Counted from the first letter of the stretch, positions 26,323 through 35,409 are shown. The stretch: 64,000 nt of DNA from Aeoliella mucimassa (GCF_007748035.1 NZ_CP036278.1:310001-374000); one strand, 5' to 3'. Translations and numbers: made by a program. Notes: a model not told the origin generated them from the letters alone.

Positions 26323-27312
26323 ATGCGTTGGTGCATCGTACTACATCTGGTGTTCGTGGTGGTGGTCGCAACGACCGGCTGCCATGGATCGCGATGGGCC
26401 AAGCGCGATGCCGACTACCGGCAGAAGTACCCGGAGCACTCCGACGACACCCTGCAGACCATCAAGCAGGCGGTCGACGCTCGGCACGTGAAGCACAAAG
26501 GGGGCAAGTACGTCGCCCTGGCCGGCCGTGACGACCCGTTCGCCGGTGGTATCGATGTCGGAGGCTTCGTCTACCCCGAGCCGTGGCTCGAGCTGCGTGG
26601 CGGCCTGTCGGGCTTGGTGCACGAATCCGGCAAGCGACCCTACTCGGCCGGACTGCTCACCAGCGCGAGGGTGCAGCCGCCGAGCCGCTTCGCCCCGTTC
26701 GCCGGCGTGGGTGGCTACCTGGGTTGGGCGGGCTGCGACTTTCGTGACATTGGCGACCATACTTACTTCCCCGAGGAGGAAACCTACTTCCCCGAGGTGG
26801 AGGAGGAGGAAACGTCGCTCGGCGGAGAGCTGATCGGAGCTGCGATCGTCGGCACCGCGACCGCCAAGCATGAGTTTGTGGTCGCCGCGTTCCCGGAGGT
26901 CGGGGCCCACTTCTGGATCGACCACCGCCGCCGCGTTACCGTGTCGGCCAGCTATTGGTTTAGCAATCAAGACTACAACGAGGACTTCCTGTTCTTCACG
27001 ATTGGCTTCTCCTGGTTCGGCGACGAGTATCAAGACTTTGAGATGACCACCAGCAAGCCGTTCCACCCGGGCGAGTTGCCCGACCTTCCGATGCCACCTC
27101 CCCAAGCAGAGCCTGCACCTGGATCTCCTTACGCCAGTTTGGAGTTCGACAACGCTCCGGCAACGAGTCCCTACGACTCGGCTGTCGCGCCGGTCGAACC
27201 CGTCACCACGGAAGTGCTGCCACCCTATCCCGTGGCGCGAATCCTGCCCGAGGGGCCGGAGTTTCCCGTGGAGTCCAGTCCTTCCCAGGAGCCCACGCTC
27301 CCCAAGGAGTAA
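26323..27312 (+). CDS. Hypothetical lipoprotein with Pro-rich C-terminus
   Basis: A protein of about 329 residues with an N-terminal hydrophobic segment ending in a probable lipid-attachment Cys (VVVVATTGCHGS). The mature part has a beta-rich core with repeated glycine/aromatic pairs ('GIDVGGFVYPEPWLELRGGLSG', 'GAHFWIDHRRRVTVSASYWFS', 'LFFTIGFSWFGDEY') that could form an outer-membrane-like barrel. The last 90 residues are Pro-rich. An acidic insert (EEETYFPEVEEEET) lies mid-protein. No family was recognised. ATG 26323 was chosen as it starts the signal; the frame is open from 26263. The next gene begins three bases after its stop codon, so they form an operon. Confidence 0.65.
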   Translation: MRWCIVLHLVFVVVVATTGCHGSRWAKRDADYRQKYPEHSDDTLQTIKQAVDARHVKHKGGKYVALAGRDDPFAGGIDVGGFVYPEPWLELRGGLSGLVHESGKRPYSAGLLTSARVQPPSRFAPFAGVGGYLGWAGCDFRDIGDHTYFPEEETYFPEVEEEETSLGGELIGAAIVGTATAKHEFVVAAFPEVGAHFWIDHRRRVTVSASYWFSNQDYNEDFLFFTIGFSWFGDEYQDFEMTTSKPFHPGELPDLPMPPPQAEPAPGSPYASLEFDNAPATSPYDSAVAPVEPVTTEVLPPYPVARILPEGPEFPVESSPSQEPTLPKE

Positions 27313-27315
27313 GCC

Positions 27316-27972
27316 ATGCAGGCTGCGAACCGCGTTGCTACGTTGCGTCGTACGATCACCGTCGGCTGGGTAGCCGCGTTACTGCTCGCTGGTGGGTGTA
27401 AGTCGTTGCCAACCGATTACCAGGCGCTGCCGACGAGCGCCCCGAACGTAACGAACGGAGCCATCACCCAGCAGGCGGTTTTGCAGGTCCCCAAATCGCT
27501 CGAGCGAATCTACGTGCCCGATGGAACGACCGTGTTGTACGTGCCGGAGCCAACAAATCTGCAAGGCGATACTTATCCGGTGCGGTTGTGCGTGAAGAAG
27601 ACGTATAGCAATCAAGGTCACCCCGAAGAAAAACAGGACGCGAATGAGAAGTTCCCAGAGATGGGCGTGCAGTACATCGCCAGCCGGTACCGCATGGACC
27701 TCCGCCCGTACGGCACCCAGCGAAAGACCCGCGACAACCCGGTAACCCAATCGGTCGAGCTGGTCGTCGAACTGCCGGAGTCGATCGACGTTTTCCAAAG
27801 CAAGTACCACAAAGACAAAAGCGATAGCGAGAAGTGGAGCCAGGTAACGTGGGACAGCTTGCCGCAGCAGGAGTACCAACAACTGCAAGCGGCCGCGTTC
27901 GCCCAAGCAACCGACCCCACCCGAGTACGCGGGTACTCCCTGTCGAAATACCGCGAAAAGGGGAAGCGGTAA
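27316..27972 (+). CDS. Hypothetical lipoprotein
   Basis: A 218-residue exported protein. The signal (VGWVAALLLAGGCKS) ends in a lipoprotein-type Cys. The mature region is rich in beta strands and charged residues (IYVPDGTTVLYVPEPTNL, MGVQYIASRYRMDLRPYG, VELVVELPESIDVF). No known domain was recognised. It follows the preceding lipoprotein gene by three bases, suggesting that both act together in the envelope. The dispersed repeat starts about 16 bp after the stop. Confidence 0.6.
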   Translation: MQAANRVATLRRTITVGWVAALLLAGGCKSLPTDYQALPTSAPNVTNGAITQQAVLQVPKSLERIYVPDGTTVLYVPEPTNLQGDTYPVRLCVKKTYSNQGHPEEKQDANEKFPEMGVQYIASRYRMDLRPYGTQRKTRDNPVTQSVELVVELPESIDVFQSKYHKDKSDSEKWSQVTWDSLPQQEYQQLQAAAFAQATDPTRVRGYSLSKYREKGKR

Positions 27973-27987
27973 GTGTGGTCGGAGGAA

Positions 27988-28560
27988 TAGATTCCCAATT
28001 TACCCACCGATGGGAAAATTGAATCTCCGCCCGCTCTACAAAACCAGTGGTTTTCGCGCCCGAATAGATTCCCATTTCCCAAAACGCATCGAGTGGGAAT
28101 CTATTTTCGCAGTGGGTAACAATCGCAAGTCCTTTAACTGTATGCATTTACATCAACACCTCCGCGATAGTCGCCCAAAATAGATTCCCACCCATGGGAA
28201 ACTATTTTTGGGAGGATTCAGGATTCGGGGGTCAGGGCTTCAGGGGATTGGGGAATTTGATCCTGCGGGGAGCTTCCAGCGACACGAAGGATCTAGCCTA
28301 CCGCTTGCAGCTTAAAGTCTAGAGCCAATAAAGCTTCCAGCGACGCAGTCCCACCATCGCTTCACCAACCGCGCAGCAGCGAACAACCACGCTGGCAACC
28401 AATCGCCTGCGTGTCGATGCTGGCATTCATTGGAACTCAAAAACTGTTAAACCATTTTGCTCTCCAGCAACGGACTACTGACCACAAACAACGGACCAAG
28501 CGTGAGTGTCCATTAGAACACCACGGGTGGCCAATTCCCAGCGAAAAGTGGGAAGGTCAG
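27988..28560 (+). repeat. Dispersed multi-hairpin GATTCCC repeat, copy B
   Basis: This copy has three hairpins built from the box AATAGATTCCCA and its inverse: 27988-28026, 28063-28106 and 28177-28208. A perfect palindrome AAAACCAGTGGTTTT lies between the first two. The conserved tail runs through 'CATCAACACCTCCGCGATAG' (28151-28170) and 'GGGGAGCTTCCAGCGAC' to the 'CATTAGAACACCAC' and 'CCAATTCCCAGC' blocks near 28510-28545. It matches copies at 41405-41985 and 58999-59560 along its whole length. No ORF is conserved among the copies. Confidence 0.8.
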
Positions 28561-28666
28561 AAAAAATGTTTAGCCCGCAGCCGAAGGCGATGGCTAGCGA
28601 TGCGGAGCAAGAGCGAACGCAAATATTCTCACGCAGAGACTCAGGGCCCGCGGAGCATTCGGGTAG

Positions 28667-28730
28667 CACCGACAGCTGGGCGCACGACGCTTTGCCACTT
28701 GGCGAAACGAACCACGCCCAGTTGTCGGTG
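28667..28730. repeat. REP-like inverted repeat, copy 1
   Basis: CACCGACAGCTGGGCG (28667-28682) and CGCCCAGTTGTCGGTG (28715-28730) form an imperfect 16-bp stem. A second copy lies at 44848-44911 with the same flanking words (GGGTAG before, GGCGAAGCCCAAGAGG after). Confidence 0.6.
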
Positions 28731-28897
28731 GGCGAAGCCCAAGAGGTCGAGAGGCTTGGTGCTTCGAGTGTCGCAGCACGCCGCGCCAGGCATCCAACCC
28801 ACTGCTGGTGATTAGGTAATGTGGCGGATCATGATCGTGCCGTTGCTACTGCCATACGATAAGTAAAGTCCGTCCGCGACAAGCCAGCAGTGGCACC

Positions 28898-30283
28898 TTA
28901 CGCCGTTAACCCTTTTCGTAGTACTGGTTTGATTTGCTTTGCTCGCAGGGCCTGTGTCTTGGTAGCAGTGAGCAGTTGTGGTACTCCTGGCGGTTTGGCT
29001 TGTTTTTTTCGTGGGTAGTTGCGGCTGGTTTTGTTTGCTCTCTTGTAGCTGTCGATGATGGCTTGGCGAAGCCTCTCGCACAGGCGTTCGTTTTTCTCCG
29101 TTGGATGCAGGTAATCACGCATCGTGCGGCGAAACGCCAACAGCAGCTTGGCGAAACTCAACTTTGCTGGTGTGATGCCTTGCTTCATCGCTTCGACCAA
29201 CGCGAACAGCGACATCGCCCATAAGCCGAACAACGACCAGGTGATTTCGAGCTTGGCGTTCTCGGCTTCGCGAGAGAGGAGTTTTCGACGGTGAAAGGTC
29301 TGCTTGAGATGGCGATAGAATAGTTCGATGCCCCAGCGACGTGCATACAATGCAATCACCTGCTTGTCGCTCAATTCACGCCGAGAAAGGATATTGGTAA
29401 CCAGGTAGACCGGCTGCTTGCCATCCGTAGCGACCACCAGTCGCAACACGAGCGGTTCGTTGCCACGCTTCGATTCCCGATCGGGCCATAGATAGACCGT
29501 GCCGGTCCATTCCCGTACATAACCAAGCTGTTTCAGCAACCGCACATTGGCTCCCACTCGCAGCAGGACGTGTCGGCCACTTTTGATAATCGCTTGCAGC
29601 CCTTCGTACCCCATGAATCCGCCATCGGCCGTTATCAAAGCCCCGGCTGGCAAGCTAGTGAGCATCTCCCGCAAGTGGACACGTTCGCTACTGTCACCAG
29701 GTCCGACCCGCCAGTCCCACGGCAATCCCGTACCGATGTGCCACATCGTTGTGAGCCAGAGTTGAGGCGAGTTGACTTTCTTCGCATCTTTGGCCTGCCG
29801 TCTCTTGTAGCGACTGTTCTTTACCCGTCGTGCGTGACGAATCGTCGAATAGGCTTGTTCGTGCGAGCGGGTGCGAGGCAATTCAAGGCGACTACCATCG
29901 ACCGCGAATACGAGGTATCCCGCGGTGAGCCAGCAATCGGTCAGCGTCGCTTGCATCCGTTGTTGCAGCACTGACTGCAACAACGCGGCGAGCGGCTTCG
30001 TCCAGCGACGAAGGATTTTTATGAAGGCTTGGTAGGAAGTGGCCAGTTGCTGTTGCTCTTTATCGAGGCAGAGTAGTATCTTACGCACAACGAAAAAACG
30101 CTCGGTGAGAGTCTGCTCGTCCGACCAGGCCCATAACAGCGCGGCTGCCATTAGTGACCGAGGAGTCCAACTGCAGTCGTTGCGGAAGCGGATCGTTCGC
30201 CAACAGATTCCCGCCAACAACCAACGCAAACATTGCCGAAGGCACACGATATTCAGCCGCACTTGAGTGTCTCGATGTAACAT
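28898..30283 (-). CDS. IS4-family DDE transposase
   Basis: A 461-residue transposase. The DDE catalytic residues are visible: Asp in 'FAVDGSRLELPRT', Asp in 'ALITADGGFMGYEGL', and Glu in 'YARRWGIELFYRHLKQTF', which fits the IS4 signature Y-(2)-R-(3)-E-(6)-K. The N-terminal 100 residues are helical and probably bind the ends. The start codon at 30283 lies inside one arm of a 13-bp inverted repeat, suggesting translational control. The frame is complete. Confidence 0.92.
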   Translation of the reverse strand: MLHRDTQVRLNIVCLRQCLRWLLAGICWRTIRFRNDCSWTPRSLMAAALLWAWSDEQTLTERFFVVRKILLCLDKEQQQLATSYQAFIKILRRWTKPLAALLQSVLQQRMQATLTDCWLTAGYLVFAVDGSRLELPRTRSHEQAYSTIRHARRVKNSRYKRRQAKDAKKVNSPQLWLTTMWHIGTGLPWDWRVGPGDSSERVHLREMLTSLPAGALITADGGFMGYEGLQAIIKSGRHVLLRVGANVRLLKQLGYVREWTGTVYLWPDRESKRGNEPLVLRLVVATDGKQPVYLVTNILSRRELSDKQVIALYARRWGIELFYRHLKQTFHRRKLLSREAENAKLEITWSLFGLWAMSLFALVEAMKQGITPAKLSFAKLLLAFRRTMRDYLHPTEKNERLCERLRQAIIDSYKRANKTSRNYPRKKQAKPPGVPQLLTATKTQALRAKQIKPVLRKGLTA

Positions 30284-30366
30284 GCCCGATTCCCTTCGGG
30301 TAAGTGATGGCCGCCCCTTCCTTGGTTCAACTGAAAGGATGGCCGAAATACGCTGTTACATCGAGA
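30270..30366 (-). promoter_or_regulatory. Inverted repeat masking the transposase start codon
   Basis: TCTCGATGTAACA (30270-30282) and its exact inverse complement (30354-30366) flank the 5' leader of the transposase. On the minus strand the 3' arm includes bases of the ATG and the first codons. A transcript entering from outside the element would contain both arms and could hide the start codon. Confidence 0.5.
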
Positions 30367-30496
30367 CCTCTTTTTTAAGGCAAAGAAAGGGTTAACGGCG
30401 TAGAGTGGCACCCAGAAAGCGGAAGCCAGAGCAGAGCACCCCGCCGATGCGGAAGAGGAGAGGACGCAAAATATCTCACGCAGATACTCAGAGTAC

Positions 30497-31687
30497 TTAC
30501 CGACTACTCTCCCGATTCACCCGCAGCGGTTCTTTGGACTTCCGTTCTTCGGCAAGCCTTGCTCGGTGCTCTTTCTCGATCTGGTCGGCTTGGCCCTGTT
30601 CGATGAGTTCTCTCCAGTGGGCGAGATCATAGATCGCATCATCCATCGATTCCCCATGGGCCTCGAGCCAGGCGATGAGCTTCAGGTATTCTTCGGACTT
30701 GTGGATGGTTTCTTTTTCGAGTTGTGGTTTCAGTTCGGACCAGGCGAGAAGGTGAATCAGGCGGAAGTAACATCCCTCAAAGGGATTGGGGTCGAATCTA
30801 CCAGCGGTCTGTTTGTAGTAGAAAGTGTAGTCGGCTCCCGCTTCCAGTACCTTCAGGATCATCCGGCATTGCATCTCGGATTCGATGGCCTCGCGAGCCT
30901 TCTTGCTTAGAAAGGTACTACCATCCTCCAGGCGTAAATCTAACTTGGCACCTTTGTCCATCAAGAGCTGTAGACGCTCCAGGGCGTCGGGGCATTGGTG
31001 ATAGATCAGCATGAAGGGCGTCGTCCACCCGGTACCACCTTGCTTACCTAGATTGAGTACCTGGTTGGGATCGCCACCTTCTTCAAACACCTCTTTGAAG
31101 TAGCGATTGTAGGTTCCAAAAGCAGTGAGATGGGAAACAGAATGCCCCATTCTGGCAGTATCTGCGATGGTTGCAATCACGTTCGGATCGGCCCCATGGT
31201 CTAGCAAGTACCCAAATGGTCGGGGGTCGGTGTCGAGTAAGAAGGCCCAATAGAGCGGAGTGGCTCCTCGCTTGCCGACGCATTTTACATCGACACCCCC
31301 AGCAACCAGGCGCTTGATCGCCGGCATGTCGGCCGCAAAGATCGCATCGCATAGTGCAATCACTTGCGGGTCGTCGAAATACTGATCTGCTTTAAGCTTT
31401 TCGCGGATGCTCGCACAAATGACATCACTGGTACTGAAAGCAGTATGCCAGAGTTCTTTCTCCACTCCAGGTTTCCAAAAGATAGCACCTTCTTCAGGCA
31501 GTTTGCCATTCATCGAGACGGGCAGTTGTGTCACCCAGTCGGGTAACTCGTTGTCCGTTTGCGCAACAGGTGTTGGCTTGGCAGGGGAGGGGGCTCCCTC
31601 GTCGGTTTGGGCGGCAGCGTTATTGCTTGTCAATAAGCCGAGTAGCAGCGTGAGGGGCGGCCAGAAGTGTTTGTGGAAGGTACTCAT
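30497..31687 (-). CDS. Secreted ankyrin-repeat protein
   Basis: A protein of about 396 residues with a signal peptide (FWPPLTLLLGLLTSNNAAA). It contains ankyrin repeats near residues 110-190, for example 'ALCDAIFAADMPAIKRLVAGGVDVKCVGKRGATPLYWAFL' and 'FGYLLDHGADPNVIA', and a further unit 'LERLQLLMDKGAKLDLRLEDGSTFL'. The C-terminal part is helical and highly charged. Ankyrin repeats bind other proteins; the partner is unknown. Start 31687 begins the signal peptide; the frame is open to 31747. The gene starts 38 bp downstream of the PEP-CTERM gene stop in the same direction and may share its transcript. Confidence 0.75.
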   Translation of the reverse strand: MSTFHKHFWPPLTLLLGLLTSNNAAAQTDEGAPSPAKPTPVAQTDNELPDWVTQLPVSMNGKLPEEGAIFWKPGVEKELWHTAFSTSDVICASIREKLKADQYFDDPQVIALCDAIFAADMPAIKRLVAGGVDVKCVGKRGATPLYWAFLLDTDPRPFGYLLDHGADPNVIATIADTARMGHSVSHLTAFGTYNRYFKEVFEEGGDPNQVLNLGKQGGTGWTTPFMLIYHQCPDALERLQLLMDKGAKLDLRLEDGSTFLSKKAREAIESEMQCRMILKVLEAGADYTFYYKQTAGRFDPNPFEGCYFRLIHLLAWSELKPQLEKETIHKSEEYLKLIAWLEAHGESMDDAIYDLAHWRELIEQGQADQIEKEHRARLAEERKSKEPLRVNRESSR

Positions 31688-31724
31688 CGAATCTCTCGGT
31701 CGTGCTCTGCTGGTGAAGGATAGC

Positions 31725-32846
31725 TCACCCCAGTCTCGTGCGAACACCTCGCCGGCTCCGGCGGAGTTGCCAGAGCATCAAGGCTGCGGGGGCGAGGAGT
31801 GCGAGCGCGTGGGGCTCCGGCACGGGGGCTAGTCCGGTGGTGGCGATCAGCACGTAGTCTTGATCGGTGACGATGGCCAATCGATTGGGGCCGGCAAGGT
31901 ACACCGACTCGGCGTTGCCGTAACGGGGGCGACGGGCCAGTAGCAGCGAGGCGACCTGCTCGAGGGACTCGAGGTCGAACACGTCGATGTATTGTCCGTT
32001 CGGTACGTAGGCGTAATCGCCATACGCAACTAGATTGCCACCCATGGGGAGTCGACCGGCCGACGTGTGCGTGGCGGTGTCGACCACTTGCCCGGTGGAT
32101 GCGATCACCCGTCCGGCGGCGTACTCGATGTCCACCCCAAACCCGTAGATGAGTCCTTGGTCGACTTGGGTAATGGTCGCGCCGGTTTCGTCGACGTTCA
32201 TCGTAATGAAACCAAATCCGGTGGAGTCGTGATGGAAGCCATACAGTGTATTGGGTGTTTCGCCGAACTCAATGCGATTCGCGCCCGAGCTGTGCCCGGA
32301 GGTCACGTTAGGTAGCCGCACTCCGTTGCTCCATACCGCGACCCCAACCGCACTGGGGCTAGAACCGGGAGCATACAGGGCAGCGGCCACCGTGTTGGGA
32401 TCGCCTGGCATCACCTCGAGATCCTCGGCGAGAATGCGTGAGGTTGAGCTGGGGAAGGGATCGTACCGATCACGTATGGTGCCCGATGCCACATCGAACT
32501 GCACGGTCTCTTGGTCGTCGAACAGATTGGCGTAAAGGTACTGCCCGTTGTCGGCGATGGCCAACTCGGTTGGACGATTGCCGAGGAAGTACGAGTTGCT
32601 CACGTTGCCGGTCGCGACGTCGATGGAGGTCAGTGTGTTGGCGTACGGCGACGTTGCATCGCGAGGCACGCTGGCATAAAGCTGCTGACGCACCGGGTCG
32701 TAAGCCAAGTCATGCACCGGCAATTCGGTCGCGACCAACCGGTCGGGCAGCAGGATGGGGATTTCGGTTGCTCCCTGCACCGCGGAGCCAGCAGACATGA
32801 GGGCGAACATCGAAACAGCGAGCAGGAGCGTCGATGGCGATTTCAT
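31725..32846 (-). CDS. PEP-CTERM protein with YncE-like beta-propeller
   Basis: A secreted protein of about 373 residues with signal peptide (STLLLAVSMFALMSAGSAVQG). The body has repeats of the kind 'LAYDPVRQQLYASVP', 'LAIADNGQYLYANLFDD', 'FDVASGTIRDRYDPF', typical of seven-bladed YncE-type propellers. The C-terminus is a sorting signal: 'VPEPHALALLAPAALMLWQLRRSRRG'. It would be processed by an exosortase encoded elsewhere. ATG 32846 was chosen over a TTG two codons upstream. It has the same architecture type as the protein at 1815-3173. Confidence 0.8.
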   Translation of the reverse strand: MKSPSTLLLAVSMFALMSAGSAVQGATEIPILLPDRLVATELPVHDLAYDPVRQQLYASVPRDATSPYANTLTSIDVATGNVSNSYFLGNRPTELAIADNGQYLYANLFDDQETVQFDVASGTIRDRYDPFPSSTSRILAEDLEVMPGDPNTVAAALYAPGSSPSAVGVAVWSNGVRLPNVTSGHSSGANRIEFGETPNTLYGFHHDSTGFGFITMNVDETGATITQVDQGLIYGFGVDIEYAAGRVIASTGQVVDTATHTSAGRLPMGGNLVAYGDYAYVPNGQYIDVFDLESLEQVASLLLARRPRYGNAESVYLAGPNRLAIVTDQDYVLIATTGLAPVPEPHALALLAPAALMLWQLRRSRRGVRTRLG

Positions 32847-33316
32847 GAGCAAGCCTTGTCGTCTGAGGAGCGGGCGTTGGTCCAGTGGATGCTGGCCGCG
32901 ATTATAGGCCAGTTGCGATCGACCCGCAAAAACGACGTGATGAAATCAAAGTCGTGCAAAATTGAGAGACTATTGCTCGTGCGTCTGCGAATCTTTGCAG
33001 GCTGGCACCCCATGGCGGGCAAATTCGCGGCAATTCCATCCCCTTCCTGGTGCGATTCGTCCTAAAAAACAAGCTAGACTTTCAAGTGGGCGGGGACAGA
33101 GCGGTGAGCTTCGTGCTCCTCGTGAATCGCGATGGCCATGGGGGAAACACCAGCTTGCCAGAGCTTCTTTGGGCATCCGGCTGCCGGCAGGTGACGCGTG
33201 GACTGGCCGCGGCGATTGGCTGGGGCAGGCTGCCGTTTACCGGCGACGTGCGATGCGTCAAAATACGCGTGGCTTGTCTTCTTTTGTGCGATTCCTGATA
33301 TACGGGTGAGGTCGAG
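32847..33316. other. Intergenic region, no gene seen
   Basis: About 470 bp between divergent genes. Short open frames on both strands lack ribosome binding sites and recognisable sequence. No hairpin terminator or repeat shared with other parts of the window was found. Confidence 0.4.
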
Positions 33317-34825
33317 ATGGCTTGGTACTGGCTGGTTGGCATCGGCGTCGTGGTGGTCTTGCTCTTGTGGGTTGCTTACGACCTGCTGCAGACCAAGCAT
33401 GCGATCTTGCACAACTTTCCGATCATTGGTCACTTTCGCTACTGGCTCGAGGCCATTGGCCCTGAGCTTCGGCAGTACATCGTCACCAGTAACAACGAAG
33501 AGCGACCGTTCAGCCGCGACGAACGCCGGTGGGTGTACGCGTCGAGCAAGAAGCAGAATAGCTACTTTGGCTTCGGCACCGATAACGACCTGGAGCAAAC
33601 GCCAAACTACCTGATCATTCGGCACTCGGCGTTCCCGCTGGAAGATCCTCGCCCTGGCGATGCCGATTTCGACGCGCAGCACAACATTCCGTGCGCGAAG
33701 GTGATGGGCGAGCACCGCGGCCGCAAGCATGCGTTCCGCCCCGAGTCGGTGATCAATCTGTCGGCGATGAGCTACGGGTCGCTGTCGAGCGCGGCGGTCG
33801 AAGCCTTGAATCGCGGCGCCCACATCGCGAGCTGCCTGCACAACACCGGCGAGGGAGGCATCTCGAAGCATCATCTGCACGGGGCCGATCTCGTGTGGCA
33901 AATCGGTACTGGATACTTTGGCTGTCGCGACACGAACGGGCGGTTCGACTTCCAGAAGTTTGTCGATACCGCGCAGGCGAACCCGGTGCGGGCGATCGAA
34001 ATCAAGTTGAGCCAAGGCGCGAAGCCGGGCCGCGGCGGGTTGTTGCCAGCAGCGAAAATCACCCCTGAGATTGCCGAGATCCGTGGCATTCCCATGGGCC
34101 GCGATTGCAACAGCCCTGGCGGACACAAAGAGTTTCGCGACGTTGATAGCATGCTCGATTTCGTCGAGCGGCTGGCCGAGGGAACCGGGCTGCCGGTCGG
34201 CATCAAAAGCGCGGTAGGGCAGATGAGCTTCTGGCACGACCTGGCCCAGCAAATGGTCGACACCGATCGCGGGGTCGACTTCATTACCATCGACGGCGGC
34301 GAAGGGGGCACCGGGGCCGCGCCGCTGGTGTTTACCGACCACGTGGCACTACCATTTAAGTCGGCCATGAGTAGCGTGTTCAAGGTGATGAAGGAAGCGA
34401 ATATCGACGAGCGGCTGATCATGATTGGCTCCGGCAAGCTGGGCTTTCCCGAGTCGGCCTTGTTTGCCTTTGGCTTGGGGTGCGATATGATCAACGTCGG
34501 CCGCGAAGCGATGCTGTCGATCGGCTGCATCCAGGCCCAGCGGTGCCATACCGGGCATTGCCCCGCGGGGGTGGCTACGCAGAATAAATGGTTGATGAGT
34601 GGGCTGAATCCGAGCGATAAGTCGCACCGATTTGCGAATTACATTGTGTCGCTACGTAAAGAGATCATGGAAGTGAGCCGCGCTTGCGGAGTGGCCCACC
34701 CGTCGCAGATTACGATCGACCTGTTCGATATCCTCGACGCTTCGCTGATGACGCGTAACGCGGCCGACTGCATCGATACCAGCGGCTCCGCGGCCAATGG
34801 CAAATACACTGGAGTCATGATTTGA
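33317..34825 (+). CDS. FMN-binding glutamate synthase-like protein
   Basis: A 502-residue protein with an N-terminal transmembrane helix (YWLVGIGVVVVLLLWVAYDLL) and the FMN/iron-sulfur (GltB-type) synthase domain. Motifs include 'NLSAMSYGSLSSAAVEALNRGA', 'NTGEGGISKHH', 'IEIKLSQGAKPGRGGLLPAAK', 'IDGGEGGTGAAPLVFTDH' and the Cys cluster in 'AQRCHTGHCPAGVATQ'. The glutaminase domain of full glutamate synthase is absent, so it belongs to the membrane-tethered archaeal-type GltB-like family whose real reaction is unclear. Its stop overlaps the start of the next gene (TTGA), suggesting coupling. Confidence 0.88.
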   Translation: MAWYWLVGIGVVVVLLLWVAYDLLQTKHAILHNFPIIGHFRYWLEAIGPELRQYIVTSNNEERPFSRDERRWVYASSKKQNSYFGFGTDNDLEQTPNYLIIRHSAFPLEDPRPGDADFDAQHNIPCAKVMGEHRGRKHAFRPESVINLSAMSYGSLSSAAVEALNRGAHIASCLHNTGEGGISKHHLHGADLVWQIGTGYFGCRDTNGRFDFQKFVDTAQANPVRAIEIKLSQGAKPGRGGLLPAAKITPEIAEIRGIPMGRDCNSPGGHKEFRDVDSMLDFVERLAEGTGLPVGIKSAVGQMSFWHDLAQQMVDTDRGVDFITIDGGEGGTGAAPLVFTDHVALPFKSAMSSVFKVMKEANIDERLIMIGSGKLGFPESALFAFGLGCDMINVGREAMLSIGCIQAQRCHTGHCPAGVATQNKWLMSGLNPSDKSHRFANYIVSLRKEIMEVSRACGVAHPSQITIDLFDILDASLMTRNAADCIDTSGSAANGKYTGVMI

Positions 34826-35355
34826 ACGAACCGGAATCGCCCAAGAAGCCACGATGGCAATTTTCGACACGCGAACTTCTGATCGCCATGGTAGCCGTGG
34901 CAGCGGTGGTAGCGTTGTTCGTCAAGAACCGCCCGTATGGGCAAACGTCGTTCCTGGCGAGCTTTGATCCACGTGCTGAACTCGCCGCCATCTGCCAGGC
35001 AAAGTCGCACACGCTCGACATCGGAGCAGCAGGGGAGGGCGCAAGCGAAGTCTTTGGCGGCGGCTACGAATTGCAGGCCGATTACTCGCTAAGCGAACCA
35101 TCGACCGATGTGATGGAAACAGAAGTGATGCTGGAATGGTATCAACGCATCAAGGCGAAGCTTCAGGAAACCGGGTGCGACATCATCGGCGAGTCGCAAG
35201 GGGGCGAGTTTATCCCCGGCACCCGAGATTATGCTCGCCTAACGCAGTTCAGCTTTCGCTATCGTCAGGGGACCGCCAAAGGGGTGCTGCGCGTGTACTT
35301 GCTGCCGAACAAACCGAACAAATCGCGGCTGTTGCTCTTGCTGGACGAGTACTAA
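34822..35355 (+). CDS. Small membrane-anchored hypothetical protein
   Basis: A 177-residue protein with an N-terminal basic stretch and anchor 'WQFSTRELLIAMVAVAAVVALFV', the planctomycete 'FS-x-RELL' type. A soluble domain without recognised family follows (about residues 50-177). The start is a TTG at 34822 overlapping the TGA of the preceding synthase gene. GGAG at 34811-34814 supports it, and no other start codon precedes the anchor. Coupled expression suggests a shared role, but none can be named. Confidence 0.65.
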   Translation: MNEPESPKKPRWQFSTRELLIAMVAVAAVVALFVKNRPYGQTSFLASFDPRAELAAICQAKSHTLDIGAAGEGASEVFGGGYELQADYSLSEPSTDVMETEVMLEWYQRIKAKLQETGCDIIGESQGGEFIPGTRDYARLTQFSFRYRQGTAKGVLRVYLLPNKPNKSRLLLLLDEY

Positions 35356-35409
35356 GTTGCCAACAATTGCGGGAGTCCTTTTCGCTCTCTCTCTTGAAGA
35401 TACCAGGCA

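Larger units (their letters stand above)
28898..30403 (-). mobile_element. IS4-family insertion sequence (first type)
   Basis: An element of 1506 bp. Its ends carry inverted repeats: TACGCCGTTAACCCTTT at 28899-28915 and the inverse at 30386-30402. A 9-bp direct repeat AGTGGCACC flanks it (28889-28897 and 30404-30412), the expected target duplication. It carries one transposase gene whose stop codon lies within the left inverted repeat. It appears intact. Confidence 0.9.

Noticed and set aside
27464-28147. 227-codon minus-strand open frame over the lipoprotein gene and repeat copy B
   Set aside because: It runs through the hairpin repeat and is antisense to the lipoprotein gene; it is not conserved in the other repeat copies.
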